Below, in pieces: positions 17,840 through 26,338 of a DNA stretch of 64,000 bases (positions are counted from its first letter, which is position 1; the number at the start of each line of letters is the position of its first letter). Made by a program: the position numbers and the translations under genes. The DNA comes from DATMGU01 sp035555315 (GTDB lineage Bacteria; Pseudomonadota; Alphaproteobacteria; ATCC43930; CGMCC-115725): positions 1 through 64,000 of the forward strand of contig DATMGU010000019.1 of NCBI GenBank assembly GCA_035555315.1, read 5' to 3'. The notes under the pieces were generated by a model, which saw nothing but the letters and a program-made list of their open reading frames with translations, had not been told where the DNA came from and did not search any database.

Positions 17840-18264
17840 CGACTGAGCCTTTGTGCGAAGAGGGATCGCGGAGTGGCGATGGCGCCCGTCGGGCAGCGCA
17901 GGATCAACGCGGAACGTCCGCTTCGCAAACAACAATTGACGCGATGGCGCCAATTGGCGGCCCTCCGTGGACTTTCTACGCAGTGCGCCTGCTGGTATCG
18001 TCACACAGAGGATGTGACTCGATGGGGCGGAATCTCCTCCCCGCCCCGAGGGTGTTCAGACCGGGGACATAGGTGACAGGTGTTCGAGGACATGGGTGAC
18101 ACGTGCCCGTGCCGCCCCCCAACCTCCGCCTCGGGAGGCTACGGCATTCACACATTTCGAAATCTCAGCCGGATTTAGGCGGAAGCTGGCTCACAAATCC
18201 CTTGATTCACAAGGGTTTCGCAATTCTGTCAAACCGTCACATAACCTTCACCACCACTCCATAC
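17840..18264. other. Non-coding gap containing an IS remnant
   Basis: This is 425 bp between the demethylase-like start and the MocR stop. It contains the promoter region of the demethylase-like gene and an IS481-type terminal repeat (18053-18101). A small hairpin, CCCTTG-ATTCA-CAAGGG at 18199-18215, may terminate the MocR gene on the minus strand. I see no credible ORF. Confidence 0.5.
18053..18101. repeat. Solitary IS481-type terminal inverted repeat (49 bp)
   Basis: The sequence starts TGTTCAGACCGGGGACAT and ends GACATGGGTGACA. It matches the right terminal repeat of the complete element at 33834-35104 at 48 of 49 positions (only position 10, C for T, differs). No transposase or second end lies within several kb. 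It is either a remnant of a deleted copy or an isolated end. Confidence 0.88.
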
Positions 18265-19767
18265 TTAGTTATCCAGCGTCGGCGCCAGACGTTGGACCGC
18301 CGCGCGGATCTCGGTCGGGCTGGCGCAGGCGAAGCCGAGCATGAACCCCTGCGGTACCGATGCCCGCCGCGGCGTCTTGGCATAGTAGATCGATAGCGGA
18401 CGCAGTTCGACACCGCGCCGGGCCGCGAGGACGGCGACGGCGCGGTCGTCGGCGATGCGCGGCGCATAGGCGGCGACGTTCATGCCGCCATCGGACGGCC
18501 CCAGCACCAGCCGCCCGTCCAGGGGCTCGACGGCGGCCAGCAGGGCGTCCCGCCGCTCCTCATAGGCCTCGCGCATGCGGCGCAGATGGGTCCCGAGATG
18601 GCCGTCGAGGATAAAATCGGCCAGCGCCGCCTGGGACAGCACGGGCGTATGGCCGTCGACCAGGAAGCGCGCCGCCAGCACCGGCTGCACCAGGGCGGGC
18701 GGTACCACCACATAGGCGAGGCGTAGCGACGGGAACATCAGCTTGTTGAAGGTGCCGACATAGAGCACGCGGCCGGCCTCGTCCAAGCCCTGCAGCGAGG
18801 CGAGCGGCCTTCCGGCGAAGTGGAACTCGCTATCGTAATCATCCTCGATGATCCAGCTGCCCCGACCCGCCGCCCAACTCAGCAGGGCCAACCGGCGCGC
18901 CAGGGTCAGCGGCGCCCCGGTCGGGTAATGCCGGGACGGCGTCACATAGGCGATCCGCGCCTCCGGGGCGAGGCGGATGCCGGCCGCCACATCGATCCCC
19001 TCCCCATCGACCGGCACCGGCACCAGCGTCGCCCCCGCCGCGCGCAGGGCGGCCGCGGCGGCGATATAGCCCGGATCCTCCATCCAGACCTGGTCGCCGG
19101 GATCGATCAGCAGCCGCGCCGCGAGATCGATCGCCTGCTGCGCGCTGGTCAGCACGATGACCTGGTCGGGGGTACAGCGCACGGCGCGGGTGGCGCCGAC
19201 ATGGGCGGCGATCGCCTCGCGCAGGCGCTGCAACCCGGCGCGCGCGCCGAAGGCCAGGATTTCGGAGCCGGCGGCCCGGGCGTTGCGCGCGATCAGCCGG
19301 GCCCAGAGCTGCCGGGGAAACAGTTCCAAGGCCGGAAAGGATGGCGTGAAGGCGCGGCCCGTGCTCGGTTCCTCACCGGTGGCCTGGGCGGCCAGCAGCC
19401 GGCCACGCCGCGACAAGCCGTCACCGGCCGGGGGCGGTATGGGCGACGCGACCGGTTCGACCGGCGAGACGCCAAGCGGCGGCATCTCGCGCAGCGGCAG
19501 CGCCTCGGACACATAGGTGCCGGATCCCGGTCGGCGGGTCAGGAAGCCTTCCGCCTCCAATTGGGCATAGGCCGTCTCCACCGTGTTGCGTGAGACGCCG
19601 AACTCGACCGCCAGCCGGCGCGAAGCGGGCACGCGGGCGCCGGCCGTCAAATTGCCGTCCAGGATCACCCGGCGCAGCCGCGCCTGCAGGCGCAGATAGA
19701 GCGGTTGATCGGGATCGTCGACCCCGGCGACATCCGGCATCGCCGTGGCGGAACTGCGTCTCGGCAT
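18265..19767 (-). CDS. MocR/PdxR-family transcriptional regulator (GntR HTH fused to aminotransferase domain)
   Basis: This is a PLP-dependent regulator. The N-terminal winged helix of about 70 residues (VPASRRLAVEFGVSRNTVETAYAQLEAEGFLTRRPGSG type) is linked to a fold-type-I aminotransferase domain. The PLP lysine region is seen in YVGTFNKLMFPSLRLAY, and IEDDYDSEFH is also conserved. The 500-residue length is typical. I chose the second of two adjacent ATGs (19767) since AGGAG lies 5 bp upstream of it. Two direct repeats in the divergent promoter are likely its binding sites. The divergent rhodanese gene, and possibly its own gene, would be the targets. Confidence 0.92.
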   Translation of the reverse strand: MPRRSSATAMPDVAGVDDPDQPLYLRLQARLRRVILDGNLTAGARVPASRRLAVEFGVSRNTVETAYAQLEAEGFLTRRPGSGTYVSEALPLREMPPLGVSPVEPVASPIPPPAGDGLSRRGRLLAAQATGEEPSTGRAFTPSFPALELFPRQLWARLIARNARAAGSEILAFGARAGLQRLREAIAAHVGATRAVRCTPDQVIVLTSAQQAIDLAARLLIDPGDQVWMEDPGYIAAAAALRAAGATLVPVPVDGEGIDVAAGIRLAPEARIAYVTPSRHYPTGAPLTLARRLALLSWAAGRGSWIIEDDYDSEFHFAGRPLASLQGLDEAGRVLYVGTFNKLMFPSLRLAYVVVPPALVQPVLAARFLVDGHTPVLSQAALADFILDGHLGTHLRRMREAYEERRDALLAAVEPLDGRLVLGPSDGGMNVAAYAPRIADDRAVAVLAARRGVELRPLSIYYAKTPRRASVPQGFMLGFACASPTEIRAAVQRLAPTLDN

Positions 19768-19801
19768 CATGTCTCCTGACCCAAACCCGACCGATTTAGC
19801 A

Positions 19802-19840
19802 CCGGTGAAACTGGTCCGGTCAAGCCGGTGAAACTGGCCC
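19802..19840. promoter_or_regulatory. Direct-repeat operator candidate for the MocR regulator
   Basis: CCGGTGAAACTGGTCC (19802-19817) is repeated as CCGGTGAAACTGGCCC (19825-19840), one mismatch in 16 with a 23-bp start-to-start distance, about two helical turns. MocR/PdxR/GabR proteins commonly bind direct repeats in a divergent promoter, and these lie between the regulator and the rhodanese gene. Confidence 0.65.
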
Positions 19841-19899
19841 TATCGGCGGGGCCGCTTCGTCCGCATCATGCCGCCGGTTGTTCCTTGGAGATCCCGCGC

Positions 19900-20343
19900 A
19901 TGTCAGTTCTAGCCGCCCCGAAACCATCACAGGTGCTGGCCACCCTCGCCGCCTCGCCGGAGCGCGCCCGCGAACATTTCGCGGCGAAGCTGTCGGTCGA
20001 AACCGATTCCGCGGATGTCGCGGCCGACCTCAAACACGGGGTGACGGGCTTCGTCGTCGTCGATGTGCGCAGCGCCTCGGCCTATGCCGACCGGCATATC
20101 CTGGGGGCGCTCAGCCTGCCGAGGCCGACCATCGACGCGGCCAGCACAGCCGGCCTGTCGCGCGACGACGTTATCGTCGCCTATTGCTGGGGCCCCGGCT
20201 GCAACGGTGCCACCAAGGCGGCGATCCAATTCGCCGCGCTGGGGTTCCGGGTCAAGGAGCTGATCGGCGGCATAGAATACTGGGTGCGCGAAGGCTATGC
20301 CACGGAAGGGCGCCGCATGGAGGAGCCGTTCCGGCCGGGCTAA
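19900..20343 (+). CDS. Rhodanese-domain protein
   Basis: This is a single rhodanese domain of 147 residues, a putative sulphurtransferase or thiol carrier. The aspartate of VVVDVRSAS (CH2A-type motif) and the active-site cysteine Cys96 in AYCWGPGC are present. A second cysteine, Cys101, lies in the same loop. I chose the ATG at 19900 because TTGGAG lies about 8 bp upstream and MSVLAAP gives a normal N-terminus. It is divergent from the MocR regulator across the repeated operator, so it is the probable regulatory target. Its physiological substrate is unknown. Confidence 0.85.
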   Translation: MSVLAAPKPSQVLATLAASPERAREHFAAKLSVETDSADVAADLKHGVTGFVVVDVRSASAYADRHILGALSLPRPTIDAASTAGLSRDDVIVAYCWGPGCNGATKAAIQFAALGFRVKELIGGIEYWVREGYATEGRRMEEPFRPG

Positions 20344-20364
20344 TTTCTGACGACATTTGGTGTT

Positions 20365-21153
20365 CTAAAGACTGCTCACCAGATGCCCGCCATCGACCGG
20401 GATGACGCTGCCGGTCATATAGCGCGACGCGTCGGAGGCCAGCAACAGCAGCACGCCGTCCAGATCCTCCGGCCTGCCGAGGCGGCGCTGCGGGATGCGC
20501 TTTATCATCGCCTCCCCCGCCGGGGTGGCGAAGAACGCCTCGTTGATCTCGGTTTCGATATAGCCGGGGGCGATCGCGTTGACGCGGATCTGATGGCGCG
20601 CGAGTTCCAGCGCCATCGCCTTGGTCAGATGCGCCAGCCCGGCCTTCGAGGCGGCATAGGCCGAGAGCTGGTTGGCGACACGCTCCGCGGTCACCGAGGC
20701 GATGTTGATGATGCTGCCGCCCGTGCCCGCGGCGATCATGCCGCGCGCCACGGCACGGGACATGAGCCAGGCGCCCTTGAGGTTGGTATCGAGGATGCGA
20801 TCCCAATCCGCCTCGGCCAGATCGATCGCGGGCGCCGTCGTCGCCACCCCCGAATTATTAACCAGCACGCGGATCGGGCCGAGCGCGGCGGTCACCCGTG
20901 CGACCGCCGCGTCGATACTGGCGGCATCGGTCACGTCGAGCGCCACCGGCAACGCGGTGCCACCTTCCGCCCGGATCTCGGCTGCCAGCACCTCCAGCCG
21001 ATCGGTCCGGCGGGCGCCCAATGCCACGGCGGCCCCGGCGCGCGCCAGGGTCCGGGCGAAATGCCGGCCGAGGCCGCTCGACGCGCCGGTGACCAGGGCG
21101 ACGCCGCCCTCCGGCCGCGAGCGGTCGGAGGGCGTGCCGGCAGGGGCGGTCAT
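20365..21153 (-). CDS. Short-chain dehydrogenase/reductase (SDR)
   Basis: This is a classical SDR of 262 residues. It has the NAD(P)-binding motif TGASSGLGRHF near residue 21, NNSGVA, the catalytic serine in NIASVT and the YAASK catalytic pair. It ends PVDGGHLVSSL, the usual C-terminal motif region. The ATG at 21153 overlaps the stop of the upstream racemase-family gene by 4 bp (ATGA), so the two are co-translated and likely act on the same pathway. The substrate cannot be deduced. Confidence 0.9.
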   Translation of the reverse strand: MTAPAGTPSDRSRPEGGVALVTGASSGLGRHFARTLARAGAAVALGARRTDRLEVLAAEIRAEGGTALPVALDVTDAASIDAAVARVTAALGPIRVLVNNSGVATTAPAIDLAEADWDRILDTNLKGAWLMSRAVARGMIAAGTGGSIINIASVTAERVANQLSAYAASKAGLAHLTKAMALELARHQIRVNAIAPGYIETEINEAFFATPAGEAMIKRIPQRRLGRPEDLDGVLLLLASDASRYMTGSVIPVDGGHLVSSL

Positions 21154-21926
21154 AGCCGCATCAACCGGCCCAGCCCGGTGATCGGCTCGGCATAGCCCGC
21201 CAGCCGCAGGCAATGCCAGGCGAGCGCATGGTTGCTCGAGGTCACCGGCTTGCCAATGCGCGCCTCCAGCTTTTCGATCAGCCCGACCGTGCGCAGGCTG
21301 GTGCAGGAGACGAACACCGCGTCGACATCGTCGCGCGCGCCGATCTCGCCGACCGCCGCCTCGATCGACGCGGCCGAGATGCGCGCCACCTCGTTATCCT
21401 GTTCGTGATTGAACGAGGCCATCACCGGCACCGCCAAGCCGCGCGCCTCGATATACTCGCGCATCATCCGGTTGATCCGGTCGACATAGGGTGTCAGCAG
21501 GGCGATGCGCCGGGCACCCAGCGCCTTCAGCCCGGCGATGCCGGCGGTGATCGGGGTGGTGCAGGCGATGCCGGGCCGCGCCTCGCGGATCCGCGCGAAC
21601 ACCGCCTCCTCGCCGATCACCATGGCGCCGGAGGTGCAGGCGAAGGCGATCACGTCGAGCCGCTCGCCCGGGCGGATCACACCGGTCGCGTCGGCGATCC
21701 CGACCTCCATCTCGCGCAGCGTCTCGGGCGTGATGGTCGCGGAGTTCATGATGCGGCTCTCGTAGAACGCCACCCCGTCGAGCCGCAGCATCTGTCGCCA
21801 TTCATGCTCGATGGTGTGATCGGTCGCCAGCACGATGAGGCCGATGGCGGCGCGATGCGCGATACCGTCATCCAGGGTAAACGGGAGAGGTCCCAGGCTG
21901 AGGGTGTCCGTATCGAGTAGCGCCAT
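21150..21926 (-). CDS. Asp/Glu racemase superfamily protein (maleate isomerase / arylmalonate decarboxylase-like)
   Basis: This 258-residue protein has the two-cysteine architecture of the superfamily: Cys97 in AFACTSGAM and Cys208 in VSCTSLRTV. The remaining core resembles maleate cis-trans isomerases and arylmalonate decarboxylases (LDGVAFYESRI, TPYVDRIN, GKPVTSSNHALAWH). The ATG at 21926 has GGAGG 5 bp upstream. It is first in a two-gene operon with the SDR (4-bp overlap). The pairing suggests breakdown of a dicarboxylic or heteroaromatic intermediate such as a maleamate-type compound, but this is inference. Confidence 0.85.
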   Translation of the reverse strand: MALLDTDTLSLGPLPFTLDDGIAHRAAIGLIVLATDHTIEHEWRQMLRLDGVAFYESRIMNSATITPETLREMEVGIADATGVIRPGERLDVIAFACTSGAMVIGEEAVFARIREARPGIACTTPITAGIAGLKALGARRIALLTPYVDRINRMMREYIEARGLAVPVMASFNHEQDNEVARISAASIEAAVGEIGARDDVDAVFVSCTSLRTVGLIEKLEARIGKPVTSSNHALAWHCLRLAGYAEPITGLGRLMRL

Positions 21927-21999
21927 GGTCGGTCTCCTCCCTAAAGCAATCGCCCCCTCTCCAAATCGCAAAGCGGGGATGACGATGGTAGAGTGCGCC

Positions 22000-23250
22000 T
22001 TATGCCTGCCCGTAGACCATCCCGGCGAGATCGATCGCGGGCTTGCGGCCGGCGATCAAATCCGCGGTGACGCGGGCCGAGCCGCAGGACATGGTCCAGC
22101 CCATATGGCCGTGCCCGGTGTTGAGATAAAGGTTGCGCTGCCGGCCCCGGCCGAAGATCGGCGTGCCTTCCGGCGTCATCGGGCGGAGCCCCGCCCAGTA
22201 TGTGGCCTTGTCGTAGTCGCCGCCATTCGGGAACAGCGCCTTGGCCGCGTCCAGCATGGTCTTGAAATTCTCCGGCCGGTGGCTGGTATCGTAGCCGGCG
22301 AATTCGGCGACCGCGGTGAGGCGCAGCCGGTCGCCCATGCGGGCGAAGGCGACCAGATTATTCTCGTCGACACCGCCGATCGACGGCGCACCGTTCCGGC
22401 CGCCGATCGGCACCGTCGCCGAATAGCCCTTGACCGGATAGATCGGCAGGGTGAGGCCGAGTTTGCGGCCGATGATCGCCGATTGGACGCCGAGCGCCAG
22501 GACGAAGACATCGCCCTCGACCGGTCCCTTGTCCGTCAGCACCCGCTGCAGCGTATCGCCCTCCGTATCGAAGCCGGTGATCCTCGTGTCGAGGCGGAAC
22601 TCGACGCCGAGCGCCCGGCATTTCTCGGCCAGGCCCAGCGTGAACATATTGGCATCGCCGCTTTCGTCGTCCGGGCAGAAGATCGCCCCGGCGATCGTGT
22701 CGCGCGCATCGGCCAGCGCCGGCTCGACCCGGACGACGCCGTCGGTGTCGAGGATCTCCATCCTCTGCCCGTTATCCCGCAGCACCGCCATGTTGGTTTG
22801 GCCACGGGCAAAGGCGGCGGCGTCACGATAGAGGTAGAGCAAGCCGCCGGCGCGGCCGTCATAGGCGATGCCGGTCTCCGCCACCAACTCCCGCAGCGCG
22901 TGCTGGGAATAGACGCAGAGGCCCAGCTTGCGGGTGGTATTGCGCCGCGACTTCTCGGCTGTGCAGTTGCGCAGGAATTTGAGGCACCAGGACCACATCC
23001 TGGGATCGGCGCTGAGCTTGAGGCGCAGCGCCTGGTCGTCGCGGAACAGCGAGCGCCACAGGATGCCCGGCGCCCGGGGCGACGCCCAGGTATAGGCGTG
23101 GCCGGGGGCGACCAGCCCCGCATTGGCGAAGCTGGTCTCGTTCGCCGGCACCGGCTGCCGGTCGATCACCGTGACCTGATGACCGTCCTTGGCCAGGGCG
23201 TAGGCGGTGGTGACACCGATCACGCCGCTGCCCAGTACCACCGCCCGCAT
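22000..23250 (-). CDS. dadA: D-amino-acid dehydrogenase small-subunit-like (DadA)
   Basis: This FAD enzyme oxidises D-amino acids to 2-oxo acids and feeds electrons to the respiratory chain. The 416-residue product opens with MRAVVLGSGVIGVTTAYALAK (Rossmann motif). It contains SFANAGLVAPGHAYTWASP, GAIFCPDDESGDANMFT and NLYLNTGHGHMGWTMSCGSA, all characteristic of DadA. Its stop-to-start neighbour upstream is ridA with a 16-bp gap, and the pair is clearly an operon. RidA removes reactive imine intermediates released by such enzymes, supporting amine/D-amino-acid catabolism. Confidence 0.95.
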   Translation of the reverse strand: MRAVVLGSGVIGVTTAYALAKDGHQVTVIDRQPVPANETSFANAGLVAPGHAYTWASPRAPGILWRSLFRDDQALRLKLSADPRMWSWCLKFLRNCTAEKSRRNTTRKLGLCVYSQHALRELVAETGIAYDGRAGGLLYLYRDAAAFARGQTNMAVLRDNGQRMEILDTDGVVRVEPALADARDTIAGAIFCPDDESGDANMFTLGLAEKCRALGVEFRLDTRITGFDTEGDTLQRVLTDKGPVEGDVFVLALGVQSAIIGRKLGLTLPIYPVKGYSATVPIGGRNGAPSIGGVDENNLVAFARMGDRLRLTAVAEFAGYDTSHRPENFKTMLDAAKALFPNGGDYDKATYWAGLRPMTPEGTPIFGRGRQRNLYLNTGHGHMGWTMSCGSARVTADLIAGRKPAIDLAGMVYGQA

Positions 23251-23266
23251 AGTGTGACCCTCGTCG

Positions 23267-23617
23267 TCAGATCGCGGCGATACCGCCGATTTCGACCAGG
23301 TATTTCGGCGTCGCGAGCTTGCTCTCGACGCAGGCCCGGCAGGGCGTGTTCCCCTTCGGCACCCAGGCGTCGTAGACCGCGTTCATCTCGGCGAAATACT
23401 TCATGTCCGTCAGCCAGATCTGGATCGTCAGCAGCTTGGTCTTGTCGGTGCCGGCCTCGGCCAGGATCGAATCGATCGTCGCCAGAATCTGCTTGGTCTG
23501 CCCGGCGATATCGACGCTCGGATCCTCCGCCACCTGGCCCGCCAGATAGACGGTGTCGCCATAAACCGACGCCCCGCTCAGCCGTACACCCGGACGCAGC
23601 CGCTTGATTTCCGCCAT
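23267..23617 (-). CDS. RidA-family (YjgF/YER057c/UK114) enamine/imine deaminase
   Basis: The 116-residue product (MAEIKRLRPGVRLSGA) has the RidA fold. It contains VYLAGQVAEDPSVDIAGQT, IQIWLTDMKYFAEMNAVYDAWV and the conserved Arg in TPCRACVESKL that positions the 2-imino acid carboxylate. RidA proteins hydrolyse reactive enamine/imine intermediates. It lies 16 bp upstream of dadA and is transcribed with it, so it probably deaminates the imino product of DadA. The ATG at 23617 lacks a strong ribosome-binding site but is the family start. Confidence 0.92.
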   Translation of the reverse strand: MAEIKRLRPGVRLSGASVYGDTVYLAGQVAEDPSVDIAGQTKQILATIDSILAEAGTDKTKLLTIQIWLTDMKYFAEMNAVYDAWVPKGNTPCRACVESKLATPKYLVEIGGIAAI

Positions 23618-23754
23618 TCGTAAAACCCCATCCCTATGAAAATCGAGAGCGGGACGGTAAGCCGGCGCGGGGGGCGATGTCGAGGCGTCTGCTGCATCGA
23701 AATGCTGAAAACCCCTCTCCACCCTCGACTGCTGGGCGGAGGAGCCGTTGACCG

Positions 23755-26172
23755 TTACTCCTTGGCCGACCAGCGCCAGTCGCGGATCTCGGGCATGTCC
23801 TCGCCGCGCTGGGCGATATGCTGGCGATGCTCGATCAGCTTGTCGCGCATCTGCTGCTTGATATAGCCCGCCACATCGCCGAGGCCGGGCACCCGGTCGA
23901 CCACGTCCTGCACGAGATGGAACCGGTCGAGATCGTTCAGCACCACCATGTCGAACGGCGTGGTCGTGGTGCCTTCCTCCTTATAGCCCCGCACATGCAG
24001 ATTGCCGTGATTGGTCCGGCGATAGGTCAGCCGGTGGATCAGCCAGGGATAGCCGTGAAAGGCGAAGATGACCGGACGGTCGGTCGTGAAGATCGCGTCG
24101 AAATCCCGGTCGACGAGGCCGTGCGGATGCTCCTCGCGCGGCTGCAGCGTCATAAGGTCGACGATATTCACCACGCGCACCTTGAGATCGGGCAGCAGCA
24201 GGCGCAGCAGATCGACCGCCGCCAGGGTCTCCAGCGTCGGCACGTCCCCGGCGCAGGCCATCACCACATCGGGAGCCGAGCCGTAATCGCTGCTGGCCCA
24301 GCGCCAGATGCCGATCCCCGCCGTGCAATGCTTGACCGCGTCGTCCATGCCCAACCATTGCGGACTGGGCTGCTTGCCGGCGACGACGACGTTGATGTGG
24401 TTCCGGCTGCGCAAGCACTGGTCCATGACGAACAGCAGGCAATTGGCGTCGGGCGGCAGATAGACGCCGACCACCTCCGATTTCTTGTTCATGACATGGT
24501 CGATGAAGCCCGGATCCTGATGGCTGAAGCCGTTATGGTCCTGTCGCCAGACATGCGAGGTCAGCAGGTAGTTGAGCGAGGCGATGGGCCGGCGCCAGGG
24601 GATGCGGTTGATGGTTTCCAGCCATTTGGCGTGCTGGTTGAACATCGAATCGACGATGTGGATGAACGCCTCGTAGCACGAGAACACGCCATGCCGCCCG
24701 GTCAGCAGATAGCCTTCGAGCCACCCCTGGCAGTTGTGCTCGCTCAACACCTCCATCACCCGTCCATCGGGGGCCAGGTGATCGTCGCCGTCGAGCCGCT
24801 TCGCCATCCAGGCGCGATCGGTCGCCTCGAACACGGCGCCGAGCCGGTTCGACGCGGTTTCGTCCGGGCCGACGATGCGGAAATTACGCGTCTCGGCGGT
24901 CAGCCGCAGAATATCCCGCAGGTAGCCGCCCAAGACACGCGTCGCCTCCGCGTCCTCGGCCCCGGGCTTCGCGACATCGACCGCGTAATCCCGAATGTCG
25001 GGCAGGCGCAGCAGCGTGAGGGCGGCGCCGCCATTGGTATGCGGGTTGGCCCCCATGCGGCGGTCCCCTCGCGGAGCCAAGGCCGCCAGCTCAGGCACCA
25101 GCCGGCCCACCTCGTCGAACAGCTCCTCCGGCCGATAGCTTTTCAGCCATTGCTCCAATTGCTTCAGATGGGCAGGGTTCTTGAACACCCCGTCGAGCGG
25201 CACTTGGTGGGAGCGCCAGGTGCCCTCGGTCGGCAAGCCGTCGACCTCCTTGGGGCCGGTCCAGCCCTTGGGCGAGCGCAGCACGATCATCGGCCAGCGC
25301 GGCCGTGCCGCGACACCCGTTTCACGCGCCTGGCGCTGGATCGCGTGGATGCGCGCGATCGCCTGTTCCAGCGCCGCGGCCATGCGCTGATGCATGATCT
25401 CGGGATCGGAGCCCTCGACATAGATCGGCTCGTGGCCATAGCCGATCATCAGGCTGCCCAACTCCTCCGGCTCGATCCGGGCCAGCACGGTCGGATTGGC
25501 GATCTTGTAGCCGTTGAGGTGCAGGATTGGCAGCACCGCGCCATCGGTGATCGGGTTGAGGAACTTGTTGGAATGCCAGGACGCCGCGAGCGGCCCGGTT
25601 TCCGCCTCGCCGTCGCCGATGACGCAGGTGACGATCAAATCCGGATTGTCGAACGCCGCGCCATAGGCATGCGACAGGCAATAGCCCAGTTCGCCGCCCT
25701 CGTTGATCGAGCCGGGCGTCTCCGGCGCCACATGGCTGGGGATGCCGCCCGGAAACGAGAATTGCTTGAACAGCCGCTGCAACCCGGCGATATCGCGTGA
25801 GATCTCCGGATAGACCTCGGTATAGGTGCCTTCCAGATAGGTATTCGCGACCAGCCCCGGGCCGCCATGGCCGGGACCGGTGACGTAGACGATGTTCAGG
25901 TCCTGCTGCTTGATCAGCCGGTTCAGATGCGCATAGAGGAAGTTCAGTCCCGGCGTGGTGCCCCAATGGCCGAGCAGCCGGGGCTTCACGTCATCGAGCG
26001 TCAGCGGACGGCGCAGCAACGGGTTGTCGAGCAGGTAGATCTGGCCGATCGACAGGTAATTGGCGGCCCGCCAATAGGCGTGGATCAGCCGAAGCTCTTC
26101 GGAAGAGAGCGGCTTGGCTGAAGACTGCTCGGTCGAGTACGGAGCGTACGGCTTGGTGCTGACGGCTGCCAT
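23755..26172 (-). CDS. xfp: Xylulose-5-phosphate/fructose-6-phosphate phosphoketolase
   Basis: This TPP enzyme cleaves xylulose-5-P or fructose-6-P with phosphate to acetyl phosphate. The 805-residue product has the N-terminal XFP domain (HWGTTPGLNFLYAHLNR, GPGHGGPG) and the TPP motif GDGEAETGPLAASWHSNKFLN. The central EGYLLTGRHGVFSCYEAFIHI and the C-terminal domain are also present. The length is standard. It is divergent from ackA, which would convert its product acetyl phosphate to acetate plus ATP. The pair therefore forms an acetyl-phosphate branch of sugar catabolism. Confidence 0.96.
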   Translation of the reverse strand: MAAVSTKPYAPYSTEQSSAKPLSSEELRLIHAYWRAANYLSIGQIYLLDNPLLRRPLTLDDVKPRLLGHWGTTPGLNFLYAHLNRLIKQQDLNIVYVTGPGHGGPGLVANTYLEGTYTEVYPEISRDIAGLQRLFKQFSFPGGIPSHVAPETPGSINEGGELGYCLSHAYGAAFDNPDLIVTCVIGDGEAETGPLAASWHSNKFLNPITDGAVLPILHLNGYKIANPTVLARIEPEELGSLMIGYGHEPIYVEGSDPEIMHQRMAAALEQAIARIHAIQRQARETGVAARPRWPMIVLRSPKGWTGPKEVDGLPTEGTWRSHQVPLDGVFKNPAHLKQLEQWLKSYRPEELFDEVGRLVPELAALAPRGDRRMGANPHTNGGAALTLLRLPDIRDYAVDVAKPGAEDAEATRVLGGYLRDILRLTAETRNFRIVGPDETASNRLGAVFEATDRAWMAKRLDGDDHLAPDGRVMEVLSEHNCQGWLEGYLLTGRHGVFSCYEAFIHIVDSMFNQHAKWLETINRIPWRRPIASLNYLLTSHVWRQDHNGFSHQDPGFIDHVMNKKSEVVGVYLPPDANCLLFVMDQCLRSRNHINVVVAGKQPSPQWLGMDDAVKHCTAGIGIWRWASSDYGSAPDVVMACAGDVPTLETLAAVDLLRLLLPDLKVRVVNIVDLMTLQPREEHPHGLVDRDFDAIFTTDRPVIFAFHGYPWLIHRLTYRRTNHGNLHVRGYKEEGTTTTPFDMVVLNDLDRFHLVQDVVDRVPGLGDVAGYIKQQMRDKLIEHRQHIAQRGEDMPEIRDWRWSAKE

Positions 26173-26338
26173 GGCTTTCTCCAGCAGTGTGGCCCGCTTG
26201 AGCGTCTGGGCTCTGGGAAATGACGTGTCATCCGGTTAACGCCGTCACGACGCATCCGGCACGATCAAATGTCTCCCCGCGCCGAATTTGCGACGGAACC
26301 GTTTGCCCTATCGAAAGCGTGGCACCCGGAGACCCCAA

